DNA of 64,000 bases from Eubacterium callanderi (GTDB taxonomy: Bacteria > Bacillota > Clostridia > Eubacteriales > Eubacteriaceae): positions 62,001 through 126,000 of the forward strand of contig NZ_FRBP01000012.1 of NCBI RefSeq assembly GCF_900142645.1. Reading direction: 5' to 3'. The translations under genes and the position numbers were made by a program. The notes beneath the pieces were generated by a model, which was not told where the DNA came from, did no database searches, and saw only the letters and a program-made list of their open reading frames with translations. Below are positions 53,104 through 61,890 of this stretch, one piece after another. Each line of letters begins with the position of its first letter. Position 1 is the first letter of the stretch.

Positions 53104-54510
53104 TTAACGGTATTTTTCAGGCAGCAGGTCCTCCAGAATACTTCTCTGCTCCTTGTTAAAGTCAGGCTTAACATACTCATCCAGACGTTTCTTCCAAACC
53201 TCCGTCGCCAGCGATTCCGACGACGGACAGCCGGCCTGTATCCAGCTGTTATGATTATCCCGAATCGAAAGCTTCGGCATGATAAAGTCCGTACGGTAAG
53301 ATTTTTGTGTCCGCTCAAAATGCTGTCCGGAGGGGCCGGTCTTTTTGATGGAGTCAAACATCACAGTTTTTTCATTAACCTCGTACCCCTGCTTCAGATG
53401 CTCCAGTGATTCAATCTTTTCTTCGTCTAAGATATATTTTTCATAGCCAATGGAATTAAAGGAGTCCAGCGTACCGCAGGCGTGCACAAGGCAATCCGTA
53501 TCCAGTGCGTAGGCTGAAAACAGGTTCATAAAGGTCTCTGCACCGGCCTGGTAGTCCATGAGTTTGGAGTCTGTATTGCCTGCGCCGGTGTGTAAAGGTA
53601 CATGATAATAACGGGCCATCCGAGCCGAGGTCGCCGCGCTCCAAAGGCTTTCAATACCTCCGTAGGCCGCCCCGGAGGACAGACGCATGTCGGCGGAATC
53701 AAACTTTCCGCAATAGACTACCGGTGTCCCCGGCCGCACAATCTGTGACAGCACAATGGATGCCAGGATCATGGCATTACCTAAGATGAAGGTGCCCGCC
53801 ATCGACTGCGGTGCAGTAATACCGAGGGTCTGTCCGCTGCAGATAATCAGCGCCTGCCCGCTGCGCGAGTAGGTGATCAGAGCCTCCGCCATCGAAGTTG
53901 AGAGACGCATCGGTCCCATTGTGTCAATTAAACCGGCAGCGATGATCTTATCACTCAGGTGTTCCACACCATAAAAACGGCGCATCATTTCAAGACTTTC
54001 TTCTGCTACCTCTTTTCCCTCAACCAGTCCCATCATCGGTTTGGTACAGTACTCAAGAGCTACTCCAAGACGGTATTTTTCCCTGATATCTGGCGGAATG
54101 TAAGATACGTCAATGACATTTGGATTTGACACATCCATTATTTTACTGGTTTCATGGAGTTTGTGAAAATTTACCAGATGCTCATGGCTTGCCTTTTCAT
54201 ATCTGCCTTCCTTTAAGACATAAATGGGCCCATAGGCTGGAACATTTTTTGTTTTTCCATCACCCACAGTGATCTTATCACCGTCACGCCCATACCAGTC
54301 AAAGGTACGCGGTACTGACGCAAGGGCTTCATCGACCATTTTTTTGTCGATGTAGACAATATCATTCTCGACCTTCGCGCCATAATTCCTGAAAATATCA
54401 ATGGCCTCCTCGCAGTGAAAAACCACGCCGACCTCCGATAAAATTTTCAGGCTCTCCTCGTGAATTCTCTCAATTTCCTGGTCTGTTCCTATTGAATAGT
54501 TTAACTTCAT
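53104..54510 (-). CDS. MttB-superfamily methyltransferase (non-pyrrolysine), copy 1 of a close paralogue pair
   Basis: A 468-residue MttB-type protein with an intact frame and no amber codon. Landmarks: IHEESLKILSEVGVVFHCEEAIDIF at the N-terminus, FHKLHETSKIMDVSNPNVIDVSY, and DYQAGAETFMNLFSAYALDTDCLVHACG in the barrel. It is clearly more than half identical by eye to the copy at 57240-58646 and equal in length. It should move a methyl group from a methylated amine to a corrinoid protein. GAGGAG precedes the ATG. It lies directly downstream of an MFS gene. Substrate unknown. Confidence 0.85.
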   Translation of the reverse strand: MKLNYSIGTDQEIERIHEESLKILSEVGVVFHCEEAIDIFRNYGAKVENDIVYIDKKMVDEALASVPRTFDWYGRDGDKITVGDGKTKNVPAYGPIYVLKEGRYEKASHEHLVNFHKLHETSKIMDVSNPNVIDVSYIPPDIREKYRLGVALEYCTKPMMGLVEGKEVAEESLEMMRRFYGVEHLSDKIIAAGLIDTMGPMRLSTSMAEALITYSRSGQALIICSGQTLGITAPQSMAGTFILGNAMILASIVLSQIVRPGTPVVYCGKFDSADMRLSSGAAYGGIESLWSAATSARMARYYHVPLHTGAGNTDSKLMDYQAGAETFMNLFSAYALDTDCLVHACGTLDSFNSIGYEKYILDEEKIESLEHLKQGYEVNEKTVMFDSIKKTGPSGQHFERTQKSYRTDFIMPKLSIRDNHNSWIQAGCPSSESLATEVWKKRLDEYVKPDFNKEQRSILEDLLPEKYR

Positions 54511-54533
54511 TCTCTTGTCTCCTCGTTGTTAAG

Positions 54534-55808
54534 TTAATTGTTCTTTCTCTTTTTCTGTTCTTCCTCTGCCAACAGCCGTATACGTCCCCTGTTACGCTTC
54601 ATAAATATTATCAGCGCGGCAACCGCCATAATGCCAAAGCCTGCCTGCATCAGCATTACATACCGGTAAGCCATGCCTGAAGGATAAGTGTCTAACAGCT
54701 TGCCAATCACTGGCGGTAAAAAAGCATCGGACGCATAAGCGACTGTGGAGATAAGACCGATGGCGGTCCCCGAAAACTTCATCGGAATATCCGCTTCGTT
54801 CAGCGGCGCGTAGAGCTGACCTCTGACCGCGCCCGTCAGTATGATCTCAATAATAAATACAATGATAAACAGATACAGGCTTGCCCTGCTGTTTGGTATA
54901 TAGCCGATCGCCAGTGCGCAGATAATCAGCAGAATGACCAGCCACAACATTGATTTGCTGGCGCCCAACCGGTCACCAAAGAAACCAGAGGCCAGAGCCC
55001 CAACCGGCTTAAAATAGGCAGTCAGCATGCCGATAAAAGCCATAGATGATACAGAAGCCCCAAAATTCAGATGGGCAATGGAGCTGCCGTAAGACCCAAT
55101 AGTGCTTCCGATTGTATAGCCTCCAAGAGCGATGATGGCAATGAGCCAGATATCGGCATTTTTCAGGCACTGCAATATGATTTTCCAGGGCTTCTCATCA
55201 TTAATACTCTCATCGTTTTCCAGGTCGTCTGTAAAGACAAACCAAGACGCCGCAGCCAGAAATATGAGGATACCGCCATATAAAAATATAACAAAGCGCA
55301 GCCCCATAGATAGCGATACAAAGTGTGTAAACATCCAAGCCGCAAAGGTTCCGACAAGCACCTCAAAAAACGAAGCCCCTGCCTCACGTCCTCCATACGC
55401 TTTGCTTTCACTGCCTACATTTCGTCCAAACTGTCTTGTCGCTTTAATTAAAGCGGCCCAAAAGGTGAGTGTTGTAGTGATCCCCAGCAACGCATAGATC
55501 ACAATTGCCACATTGTAGGGTGGAAAGGTGCCAAACCAGAGGTTCAGCAGACCTGTTCCCAGAAAAGAAATTGTCAGAAGTTTTCGCGGTGAAAATTTAT
55601 CAGCCACAATGCCACCCAGAAAGTATGTCAAAGTTGCTACCCATGCATAACAGCTGAATAAAACACCGAACTGCTCATTCGTCATCGTGAAAGCTTCTAG
55701 AAAAGCATTGTAATAACTGCTCCGCATGTAAACCACATAATAGATCGCGTTTCCGCCGGAGCACAATACTATAAACTGCAAAACACTTCTGATCCTTTGC
55801 CTTTTCAT
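54534..55808 (-). CDS. MFS transporter, copy 1 of a close paralogue pair
   Basis: A 424-residue protein with twelve helices. GGIVADKFSPRKLL is the loop 2-3 motif. The N-terminus (SVLQFIVLCSGGNAIYYVVYMRSSYYNAFLEAF) and many other segments match the MFS protein at 55858-57162. It lies 23 bases upstream of an MttB gene on the same strand, suggesting uptake of that enzyme's substrate. AAAGGGAG precedes the ATG. Confidence 0.8.
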   Translation of the reverse strand: MKRQRIRSVLQFIVLCSGGNAIYYVVYMRSSYYNAFLEAFTMTNEQFGVLFSCYAWVATLTYFLGGIVADKFSPRKLLTISFLGTGLLNLWFGTFPPYNVAIVIYALLGITTTLTFWAALIKATRQFGRNVGSESKAYGGREAGASFFEVLVGTFAAWMFTHFVSLSMGLRFVIFLYGGILIFLAAASWFVFTDDLENDESINDEKPWKIILQCLKNADIWLIAIIALGGYTIGSTIGSYGSSIAHLNFGASVSSMAFIGMLTAYFKPVGALASGFFGDRLGASKSMLWLVILLIICALAIGYIPNSRASLYLFIIVFIIEIILTGAVRGQLYAPLNEADIPMKFSGTAIGLISTVAYASDAFLPPVIGKLLDTYPSGMAYRYVMLMQAGFGIMAVAALIIFMKRNRGRIRLLAEEEQKKRKNN

Positions 55809-55857
55809 GATTAACTCCCTTTAATTAAAATCCACTGTTTTTTTCTAACACATGGAT

Positions 55858-57162
55858 TCAGGCCCGGGCGCTTTTTTGTTTGGCCTCTTTGCGAAGACTT
55901 TTGGCTTCTTTCTCCTCAACTAAAATCTCTTTAATATTGTTTTTATTGCGATATCTGAAAATCAGACACAATACAACAGACAACAGTCCAAATCCTGCCA
56001 GAATCAGCATGGTGTAGCGATAAGCAGTAACGGAGTCATAGGTATCCAGGAAACGGCCGATCACTGGTGGCAGGAAAGCGTCTGACGCGTAAATAATAGT
56101 GGCCATAAAACCAAAAGCTGTCCCAGATAAAGACATGGGCACCCGCGCCTCCTTGATAGTTGCGTATTTCTGGCTTCTAAAAGCGCCAGTACACACAATT
56201 TCGACTGCGAAAAGGACTAAGAACAGCCAGATATATTCCGGACCTGTTGGCAGGAAGGCGAAAACAACGGCAAAGCCTGTCAGAACAATACTCAGGATTA
56301 ACAGAACCGCACTCGGTCCAAATTTATCGCCAAACCAGCCGGCGCCCAATCCGCCAAAGGGTTTGAAATAAGCGGTCATAACCCCAACATACCCCATAAC
56401 AGCGACAGTGGCGCCATAGTTTGAGCCGACAATGTCACCGCAATATGAACCCAGGGTACTCCCGATTGCATAGGCTCCGGCTCCCATCAGAGCACAAATC
56501 CAGATATCCACATTTTTCAAACATTGGAGAAGCAGCTTAAAGGGGCTTTCCTCACTAATGACAGCTTCGTCACCCGTACCGTTATCAAAAACAAACAGAG
56601 AGATGATCGCCAGAAGAATGAGAATGCCACCGTACATAAAGATGACAAAGCGGAGTCCCGCCGACATAACGGCAAATTTTGTAAACAGAAACACCGCCAA
56701 TGTCCCGAATATGACTTCAAAAATCGCTTTACCGGCTTCCAGCCCGCCAAAGGCCTTACTCTCACTTCCTACACTCTGTCCAAACTGTCTTGTTGCCTTC
56801 AACAGTGCAGCCCAGAAGGTCAAAGTTGTTGTGACGCCCATCAGCGCATAGATTAACAACGCCGTCTCGTATTTCGGAAAGGTGCCAAACCAGATATTGA
56901 GCAAGCCGGTTCCCGCAAAAGATATGACCATCAGCACCTTTGTGGAGACCTTATCGGCCACAATCCCTCCCAGAAAATAGGTTGCGACTGCTACCCAGGC
57001 ATAGCAGCTGAATAAAACGCCAAACTGCTCATTTGTCATTGTGAAGGCTTCCAGAAAGGCTTCATAGAAGCTGCTTCGCATAAAAATAACATAAAAAATT
57101 GCATTTCCCCCTGCACAGAGTACAATAAACTGAAGGATGCTTTTTAACTTAGAATTTTTCAT
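55858..57162 (-). CDS. MFS transporter, copy 2 of a close paralogue pair
   Basis: A 434-residue twelve-helix transporter, a paralogue of the preceding copy. It has a basic C-terminal tail (about the last 30 residues, rich in Lys and Glu) that the other copy lacks in this form. GGIVADKVSTKVLM is the loop 2-3 motif. It lies 77 bases downstream of the second MttB gene. AAAAAGGAG precedes the ATG. Probable importer of a methylated amine, or exchanger with its demethylated product. Confidence 0.8.
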   Translation of the reverse strand: MKNSKLKSILQFIVLCAGGNAIFYVIFMRSSFYEAFLEAFTMTNEQFGVLFSCYAWVAVATYFLGGIVADKVSTKVLMVISFAGTGLLNIWFGTFPKYETALLIYALMGVTTTLTFWAALLKATRQFGQSVGSESKAFGGLEAGKAIFEVIFGTLAVFLFTKFAVMSAGLRFVIFMYGGILILLAIISLFVFDNGTGDEAVISEESPFKLLLQCLKNVDIWICALMGAGAYAIGSTLGSYCGDIVGSNYGATVAVMGYVGVMTAYFKPFGGLGAGWFGDKFGPSAVLLILSIVLTGFAVVFAFLPTGPEYIWLFLVLFAVEIVCTGAFRSQKYATIKEARVPMSLSGTAFGFMATIIYASDAFLPPVIGRFLDTYDSVTAYRYTMLILAGFGLLSVVLCLIFRYRNKNNIKEILVEEKEAKSLRKEAKQKSARA

Positions 57163-57239
57163 TTTTTACTCCTTTTTAATTTAACAAACCGGTGCTTATC
57201 AGGCGGCCAGGGTCATCCGGCCGCCCGGTAAGTCCAGTA

Positions 57240-58646
57240 TTAACGGTATTCTTCGGGGATGAGCGTGTCAAGAATTTTTGCCTGCTCCCCGGACATCTCA
57301 GGCATTGTGTATTCCTCCAGCCGCCGCAGCCATTCCTTTGTGGCCAGCGACTCAGCAGATGGACAACCTGCCTGCATCCAGCTGTTGTGGTTGTCACGGA
57401 TCGAAAGCTTTGGCATAATAAAATCTCTCCGGTAGGACTTCTGAGTTCTTTTAAAATGCTGTCCCGTCGGCCCTGTCCTTAAAATCGAATCAAACATAAT
57501 CGTCGAGTCATCAATCTCATACCCCTTTATCAGATGCTTCAAAGATTCTATTTTTTCTTCGTCCAGAATAAACTTCTCATAGCCGATGGAGTTCATAGAG
57601 TCCAGCAATCCGCAGGCATGTACCTGGCATTCAACCTTCAGCAGATAAGCGGTCAAAAGATTCATAAATGACTCAGCCCCTGCCTGGTAATCCATAAGCT
57701 TAGAATCCGTATTGCTCGTGCCGCTGTGCAGCGGCACACCGTAAAAGTCAGCCATTCTTCTGGAGGTGGCGCAAGCAAGCATGGCCTCTATTCCCCCATA
57801 GGCCGCTGCCGAACGCAGCCGCATATCCGACGAGTCAAACTTCCCGCAGTAGACAACCGGCGTGCCAGGATGAGCAAGCTGCGCTAAAACCATAGCTGCC
57901 AGAATCATCGCATTGCCCAGAGCATAGACACCGGCCATGGACTGCGGCGTGGTAACGCCAAAGGTCTGCCCCGCGCAGATAATTACCGCCTGCCCCAGCT
58001 CGGCGTATGTGATCAGAGCCTCAGACATTGCTGTGGACATCTGCATCGGCCCCATCGTGTCGATAAGCCCGGTTGCGATGATCTGTCTTCTGACATCCTC
58101 CAGTCCATAAAAACGGCACATTGTCTCAAGGCTCTCTGTCGCGACAGCTTTGCCTTCCACCAGACCCATCAGAGGCTTCTGGCAGTATTTCAGGGCAATG
58201 CCCAAACGGTACTTTTCCCTTGCCTCTCCATGAACATAGGACACGTCAATGACATTCGGGTTTGAGATATCAATGACCTTACTTGTCTCATGCAGCTTGT
58301 GAAAATTGACCAGATGTTTATGGTTCGACAGCTCGTACTTCCCATTCTGGCAGACATACATCGGTCCATAGGACGGCGCATTATGCGTAATCTTATTGCC
58401 GATGGTAATCTTGTTCCCCAGCCGGTCATACCAGTCATAGGTCTTTGGCAAAGTGGACAGTGCCCTCTCAACAAGCTTTTCATCCATATGGACAATTCCG
58501 TTCTCAACCCTGGCCCCGTGTTTTCTGAAAATATCAAATGCCGCTTCACACCGAAAGGACACGCCCACCTCAGATAAGATCTTCAGACTTGTCTCGTGAA
58601 TACGCTGCACCTCTTCGTCTGTTCCAATTGAATAATTTAATTTCAT
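57240..58646 (-). CDS. MttB-superfamily methyltransferase (non-pyrrolysine), copy 2 of a close paralogue pair
   Basis: A 468-residue MttB-type protein without an amber codon. It opens with MKLNYSIGTDEEVQRIHETSL, nearly the same as copy 1, and shares KEKYRLG-, MGLVEGK- and DYQAGAESFMNLL-type blocks. First gene of the minus-strand MttB-MFS-MFS-MttB set. AGGGGAG precedes the ATG. The 220-base upstream region carries two copies of a 17-base operator-like repeat. The cognate corrinoid protein may be the one at 60255-60899. Confidence 0.85.
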   Translation of the reverse strand: MKLNYSIGTDEEVQRIHETSLKILSEVGVSFRCEAAFDIFRKHGARVENGIVHMDEKLVERALSTLPKTYDWYDRLGNKITIGNKITHNAPSYGPMYVCQNGKYELSNHKHLVNFHKLHETSKVIDISNPNVIDVSYVHGEAREKYRLGIALKYCQKPLMGLVEGKAVATESLETMCRFYGLEDVRRQIIATGLIDTMGPMQMSTAMSEALITYAELGQAVIICAGQTFGVTTPQSMAGVYALGNAMILAAMVLAQLAHPGTPVVYCGKFDSSDMRLRSAAAYGGIEAMLACATSRRMADFYGVPLHSGTSNTDSKLMDYQAGAESFMNLLTAYLLKVECQVHACGLLDSMNSIGYEKFILDEEKIESLKHLIKGYEIDDSTIMFDSILRTGPTGQHFKRTQKSYRRDFIMPKLSIRDNHNSWMQAGCPSAESLATKEWLRRLEEYTMPEMSGEQAKILDTLIPEEYR

Positions 58647-58704
58647 GATTCTCCCCTAAATTTTAATCATCAATCAACTTAATTTGTCAAGATATTATAA
58701 ATAT

Positions 58705-58794
58705 CATGTTATACTCAATTGCTATAAAAAAATAATCCTTTTAGAAAACCATCTCCTTTTTATTCAAATATATATAACATGTTATACTCAATTG
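58705..58794. promoter_or_regulatory. Two identical 17-bp operator-like direct repeats upstream of MttB copy 2
   Basis: CATGTTATACTCAATTG occurs at 58705-58721 and again at 58778-58794, 73 bases apart (about seven helical turns). The second copy sits in a 14-bp perfect palindrome, TATAACATGTTATA (58773-58786). The core AGTATAACAT (minus strand) recurs at the corrinoid-gene promoter. Likely binding sites for one of the two adjacent GntR proteins. Confidence 0.7.
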
Positions 58795-58867
58795 AATTAC
58801 ACTAATAGTAATTTCTGAAATAAGATTAACATCTTTTGTATGCGTTGTCAAGAAAATTTACAAATTT

Positions 58868-59569
58868 TTACGAAATCCGAAAATCGATATCGTCACAGCT
58901 GGCAAAGCTTACAGAGATACCAGCAAACCGGTTCTGCTTAGTGTAATACTCAATAAGGATTCGGAACATACTGTCCTCCTCCTCCAGATAGAGCTTATCC
59001 TTTACCGTCTTGCAGTGGTTATCGACAGACAAATAAAATTTTTTATTGATGTCATAATTGTTAATAACGCCGATACCGTCATTGATCCAGCGCTCCTCAT
59101 TAAATGAATGGATATTGAGACGTGGATTGTGCAGGATGAAAATCAGCTCATACATAACAGGCAGCTGTCCAAAACAGTGTATACGGGCGATTTTAATACA
59201 CTTTGCACGACGGTTTGGCCGTACCTTAGTGTACTGCTTCATCTCCTCGAGATCGACCGAATCGACCGAGAGGACTTTTACATCTTTTGGCTCATGCTTC
59301 ATAGAGGTTCTCTGGTTATAACGCAGGGCGTATACCTCATTTTTGATTTCATTTACAAAATTACCGACTCTCGGCCTAGAGTGGACATAGCCGTTTTGAC
59401 GCAGCAGTTCAATACTTTTGCGGACTGTTATATTACTCACATTATAGAGCTCACACAGTTCACTGAAGGAGGGCAGCTTTTCCCCGGGCTGAAACGTTTT
59501 ATCCAGAATTTTATCCTTTAAATCCTCGTAGACAACCTGATAGGTTGTAAACAGTTGTTCATTACTCAT
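58868..59569 (-). CDS. GntR family regulator with UTRA-like sensor domain (second of a pair)
   Basis: A 233-residue protein. The GntR winged HTH covers about residues 8-75 (YEDLKDKILDKTFQPGEKLPSFSELCELYNVSNITVRKSIELL). A UTRA-like ligand domain follows at about 90-230 (AKCIKIARIHCFGQLPVMYELIFI). Its ATG overlaps the preceding GntR stop as ATGA, so the two are made together. It lies directly upstream of the MttB operon and is the best candidate for its regulator. Confidence 0.85.
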   Translation of the reverse strand: MSNEQLFTTYQVVYEDLKDKILDKTFQPGEKLPSFSELCELYNVSNITVRKSIELLRQNGYVHSRPRVGNFVNEIKNEVYALRYNQRTSMKHEPKDVKVLSVDSVDLEEMKQYTKVRPNRRAKCIKIARIHCFGQLPVMYELIFILHNPRLNIHSFNEERWINDGIGVINNYDINKKFYLSVDNHCKTVKDKLYLEEEDSMFRILIEYYTKQNRFAGISVSFASCDDIDFRIS

Positions 59570-60291
59570 ACACTAAAAACTCCTTTGATACAGCTCTCAT
59601 CCGCATTTAAATACAAACGGTCCAGACCAGTGGGGGTTCCCCGGTCATCATAGATTTTTCGCTCCACTAAGAGTACCGAGTCTGTATTTTTACTGTCAAT
59701 ATCCATTTTTTCCTTCAGCCACGCCTCAGGAATAATGCCGTTAATGACAATCTCCTCTCTGAAATCCGTCTGAGAGCCCTTGATCATATCCTTCAGGCCC
59801 GTGTAGGTCAAATCCTTCTCATCAATGGGAAGGCCTCTGAAATAAGGGATAAAGCGCCTGTCATACCCAATAATTAACTCATCCCTAAAAATATGCCAGT
59901 CCATAAAAACAATCTTACTCTCCCTTGAAACCTTGAGCTCATAAACCAGGTCGATATCAGGCTTGATCATTTTAGCCTTAATCAGCTCCACCCGGTCATA
60001 CCCGCCGTTGAGAATGCTGTTAATGTCCATATCAATCCGGTACAGATCAGTGGACACACCCTTGACAAAGGAGCCCTTTCCCGCCTTCGTATAGATATAG
60101 CCCTCATTCTCCAACAGATTAAGCGTGTTTCTGATGGTCAGCCGGCTCGCACCATACTTCTCACCCAGCTTTTTTTCTGATGGGAGCATCTCATTCCGGG
60201 CATAGATCCCACCCAGTATTTTTAAGCGGATATCGTCAGCAATCTGCTGATACTTTACCGATTGGCTCTTTCTTCCATCCATCGTTGACAC
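59566..60291 (-). CDS. GntR family regulator with UTRA sensor domain (first of a pair)
   Basis: About 241 residues if translation begins at the GTG at 60291; an ATG at 60282 is the alternative, and neither has a strong RBS. HTH: YQQIADDIRLKILGGIYARNEMLPSEKKLGEKYGASRLTIRNTLNLL (about 14-60). UTRA domain at about 85-238. It overlaps the end of the corrinoid gene by 37 bases and the next GntR by 4, so the three form one translationally coupled unit. Two tandem GntR proteins could sense different methylated amines. Confidence 0.8.
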   Translation of the reverse strand: MSTMDGRKSQSVKYQQIADDIRLKILGGIYARNEMLPSEKKLGEKYGASRLTIRNTLNLLENEGYIYTKAGKGSFVKGVSTDLYRIDMDINSILNGGYDRVELIKAKMIKPDIDLVYELKVSRESKIVFMDWHIFRDELIIGYDRRFIPYFRGLPIDEKDLTYTGLKDMIKGSQTDFREEIVINGIIPEAWLKEKMDIDSKNTDSVLLVERKIYDDRGTPTGLDRLYLNADESCIKGVFSV

Positions 60292-60899
60292 AGCTTTACA
60301 CCATCCAAAATATTATTTGCATAACCATCTGCCCCGCAGCATCGGACAATCTCATCATCAATGAAACTGCCCCCGAGAATAATCTTCAAATTCTGCCTCA
60401 GCCCTTCGCCTCTTATAACGTCAATGGTCCGCTTAATGTAGTCCACGGCGCTGGTCAGGACAACGCTGATTCCCAAAATATCTGGCTGATACTTGATGAT
60501 ATTCTTTATAAAAATATCGGAGGAGACATCTACTCCCAGGTCAATGATCTTGAAGCCTGAAATAATCGCCCCACTTTTAAAAATCGACTTTCCGATATCA
60601 TGAATGTCCGACTCTATGGTCCCCAAGAGAATCAGGCCAGAGCTGTTGGTCCGCTCAATCTGGTCATAAAGATGCATCTCTTTTGAGTTGATGATCTGCT
60701 CATAGAGAATGCCAGACATCATCAGGTCTGAAAGCGTTGCCTCCCCTGTCTCAAATCCCTTCCCGATTTCGCCAAGCGCAAAATTGACCGCCTCGATAAT
60801 TTCATAGGGCTTTATGCCGCTCCGCAGCGCCCGTTTAGTCAATTTATTGACGAGCTCCTCGTCAAGCTCTACAAAAGCAGTAATTAATTGTTCAATCAT
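60255..60899 (-). CDS. Corrinoid (B12-binding) methyl-acceptor protein, MtqC/MttC type
   Basis: About 214 residues from the ATG at 60899; the frame is open further upstream but crosses the promoter and operator. The N-terminal four-helix cap domain (1-85) is followed by the B12-binding domain with D98-x-H100-x-x-G103 (SDIHDIG, lower-ligand His100), then GVDVSSDIF, SVVLTSAVDYIKRTIDVI and GGSFIDDE. Such proteins carry the methyl group between an MttB-type enzyme and a second methyltransferase. It is unusual that the only partners in the operon are two GntR regulators. It has its own promoter with an operator dyad. Confidence 0.85.
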   Translation of the reverse strand: MIEQLITAFVELDEELVNKLTKRALRSGIKPYEIIEAVNFALGEIGKGFETGEATLSDLMMSGILYEQIINSKEMHLYDQIERTNSSGLILLGTIESDIHDIGKSIFKSGAIISGFKIIDLGVDVSSDIFIKNIIKYQPDILGISVVLTSAVDYIKRTIDVIRGEGLRQNLKIILGGSFIDDEIVRCCGADGYANNILDGVKLCQRWMEERANR

Positions 60900-60929
60900 T
60901 TCCGCCTCACTGGTATTGTAATCTTTTTT

Positions 60930-60959
60930 AGTATAACATAGCATACTCATAAAAAACAA
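60930..60959 (-). promoter_or_regulatory. Promoter of the corrinoid-GntR-GntR operon with overlapping operator dyad
   Basis: On the minus strand TTGTTT (+ 60954-60959), a 17-base spacer and TTATAC (60931-60936). The dyad AGTATAACATAGCATACT (60930-60947) covers the -10 and part of the spacer. It shares the core AGTATAACAT with the repeats at 58705 and 58778, so one regulator may repress both transcripts. Confidence 0.6.
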
Positions 60960-60982
60960 CCACGACAGGCTAAATTGATGAC

Positions 60983-61015
60983 AAAAAAGAACCAGCACAT
61001 TCAGGGCTGGTTCTT
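60983..61015 (-). terminator. Intrinsic terminator after cbiO
   Basis: AGAACCAGC and GCTGGTTCTT arms around CACATTCAGG region. On the minus strand the stem is followed by TTTTTTGTC. It ends the cobalt transport operon. Confidence 0.85.
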
Positions 61016-61045
61016 CTGTACATTTTCTGCTTTGGCTGCTGCCCT

Positions 61046-61879
61046 TTAGGCCTCCAGCAGGTGTTTAAACGCCGCCACATCCTTCGGATAGGCCTGGTCA
61101 TCCGGGAGCATCCCTTTTGCCACCATGGCGTCGTAAACCTCCAGCATCATGGGCTTTTTCAGGTTGGCCCGTTTCAGGATTTCCGCATCGCTGAAAATTT
61201 CGACCGGTGGGGCGTCAGCGATAATCTGCCCGTCACAGAATACCAGGGCGCGCTCTGCCCAGCGATAGGCAAAATCGACATCGTGGGTGGAGATCAGCAT
61301 GGTTTTTTCCTGAGCAGCCAGCTTCTCAAGCACCTCCTCCAGCATTTCCGCATTCAGCGGGTCCAGGGCCGCGGTGGGCTCATCAAAGACAATGACCTCG
61401 GAGTGCATGGCAATGATGTCGGCAATGGTGATCCGCTTTTTTTCTCCACCGCTCAGATAATGGGGCGGTCGGTCCTTAAAATCCGTAATATTCATATATT
61501 CCAGAGCTTCATCAACCCGGCGGACCACCTCTTCCCTGGGAAGCTTGAGATTCATAGGACCAAAGGAGACCTCCCCCATGACCGTCGAGGCAATGATCTG
61601 ATTGTCCGCATCCTGAAAAACGATCCCGATGGACTTCCGCAGCGTATTCAGATCCTTCTTATCCCGGGTGAGCTTCTGACCTTTAAAGTAAATTTCACCG
61701 CTGTCCGGTGTGAGCACACCATTAAGGTTCAGGAAAAAAGTCGACTTTCCTGCCCCGTTAGAGCCGATAACCGCAATACGCTCGCCCTTTCCGATGGTCA
61801 CATCAATGCCCCGAAGGGCCGGCTTATCCCCAGTGTATGCGTACTTTAGATTTTTTATTTCAATGATTGTTTCTTTCAT
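61046..61879 (-). CDS. cbiO: Cobalt ECF transporter ATPase CbiO
   Basis: About 277 residues from the ATG at 61879 (AGGAGAAGG upstream). Walker A GSNGAGKST, Q-loop IVFQDADNQIIASTVMGEVSFGPMNL (diagnostic of CbiO), signature LSGGEKKRITIADIIA, Walker B VIVFDEPTAALDP and switch STHDVDFAYRWAE. It powers Co2+ uptake with CbiMNQ. Last gene of the operon, overlapping the end of cbiQ by coupling. Cobalt supply matches the corrinoid demand of the adjacent methyltransferase genes. Confidence 0.9.
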   Translation of the reverse strand: MKETIIEIKNLKYAYTGDKPALRGIDVTIGKGERIAVIGSNGAGKSTFFLNLNGVLTPDSGEIYFKGQKLTRDKKDLNTLRKSIGIVFQDADNQIIASTVMGEVSFGPMNLKLPREEVVRRVDEALEYMNITDFKDRPPHYLSGGEKKRITIADIIAMHSEVIVFDEPTAALDPLNAEMLEEVLEKLAAQEKTMLISTHDVDFAYRWAERALVFCDGQIIADAPPVEIFSDAEILKRANLKKPMMLEVYDAMVAKGMLPDDQAYPKDVAAFKHLLEA

Positions 61880-61890
61880 GTTGCCTTCTC

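Noticed and set aside
61061-61849. A 262-codon frame on the plus strand opposite cbiO
   Set aside because: cbiO on the other strand has all ABC motifs. The plus-strand frame has no recognisable domain, RBS or promoter.
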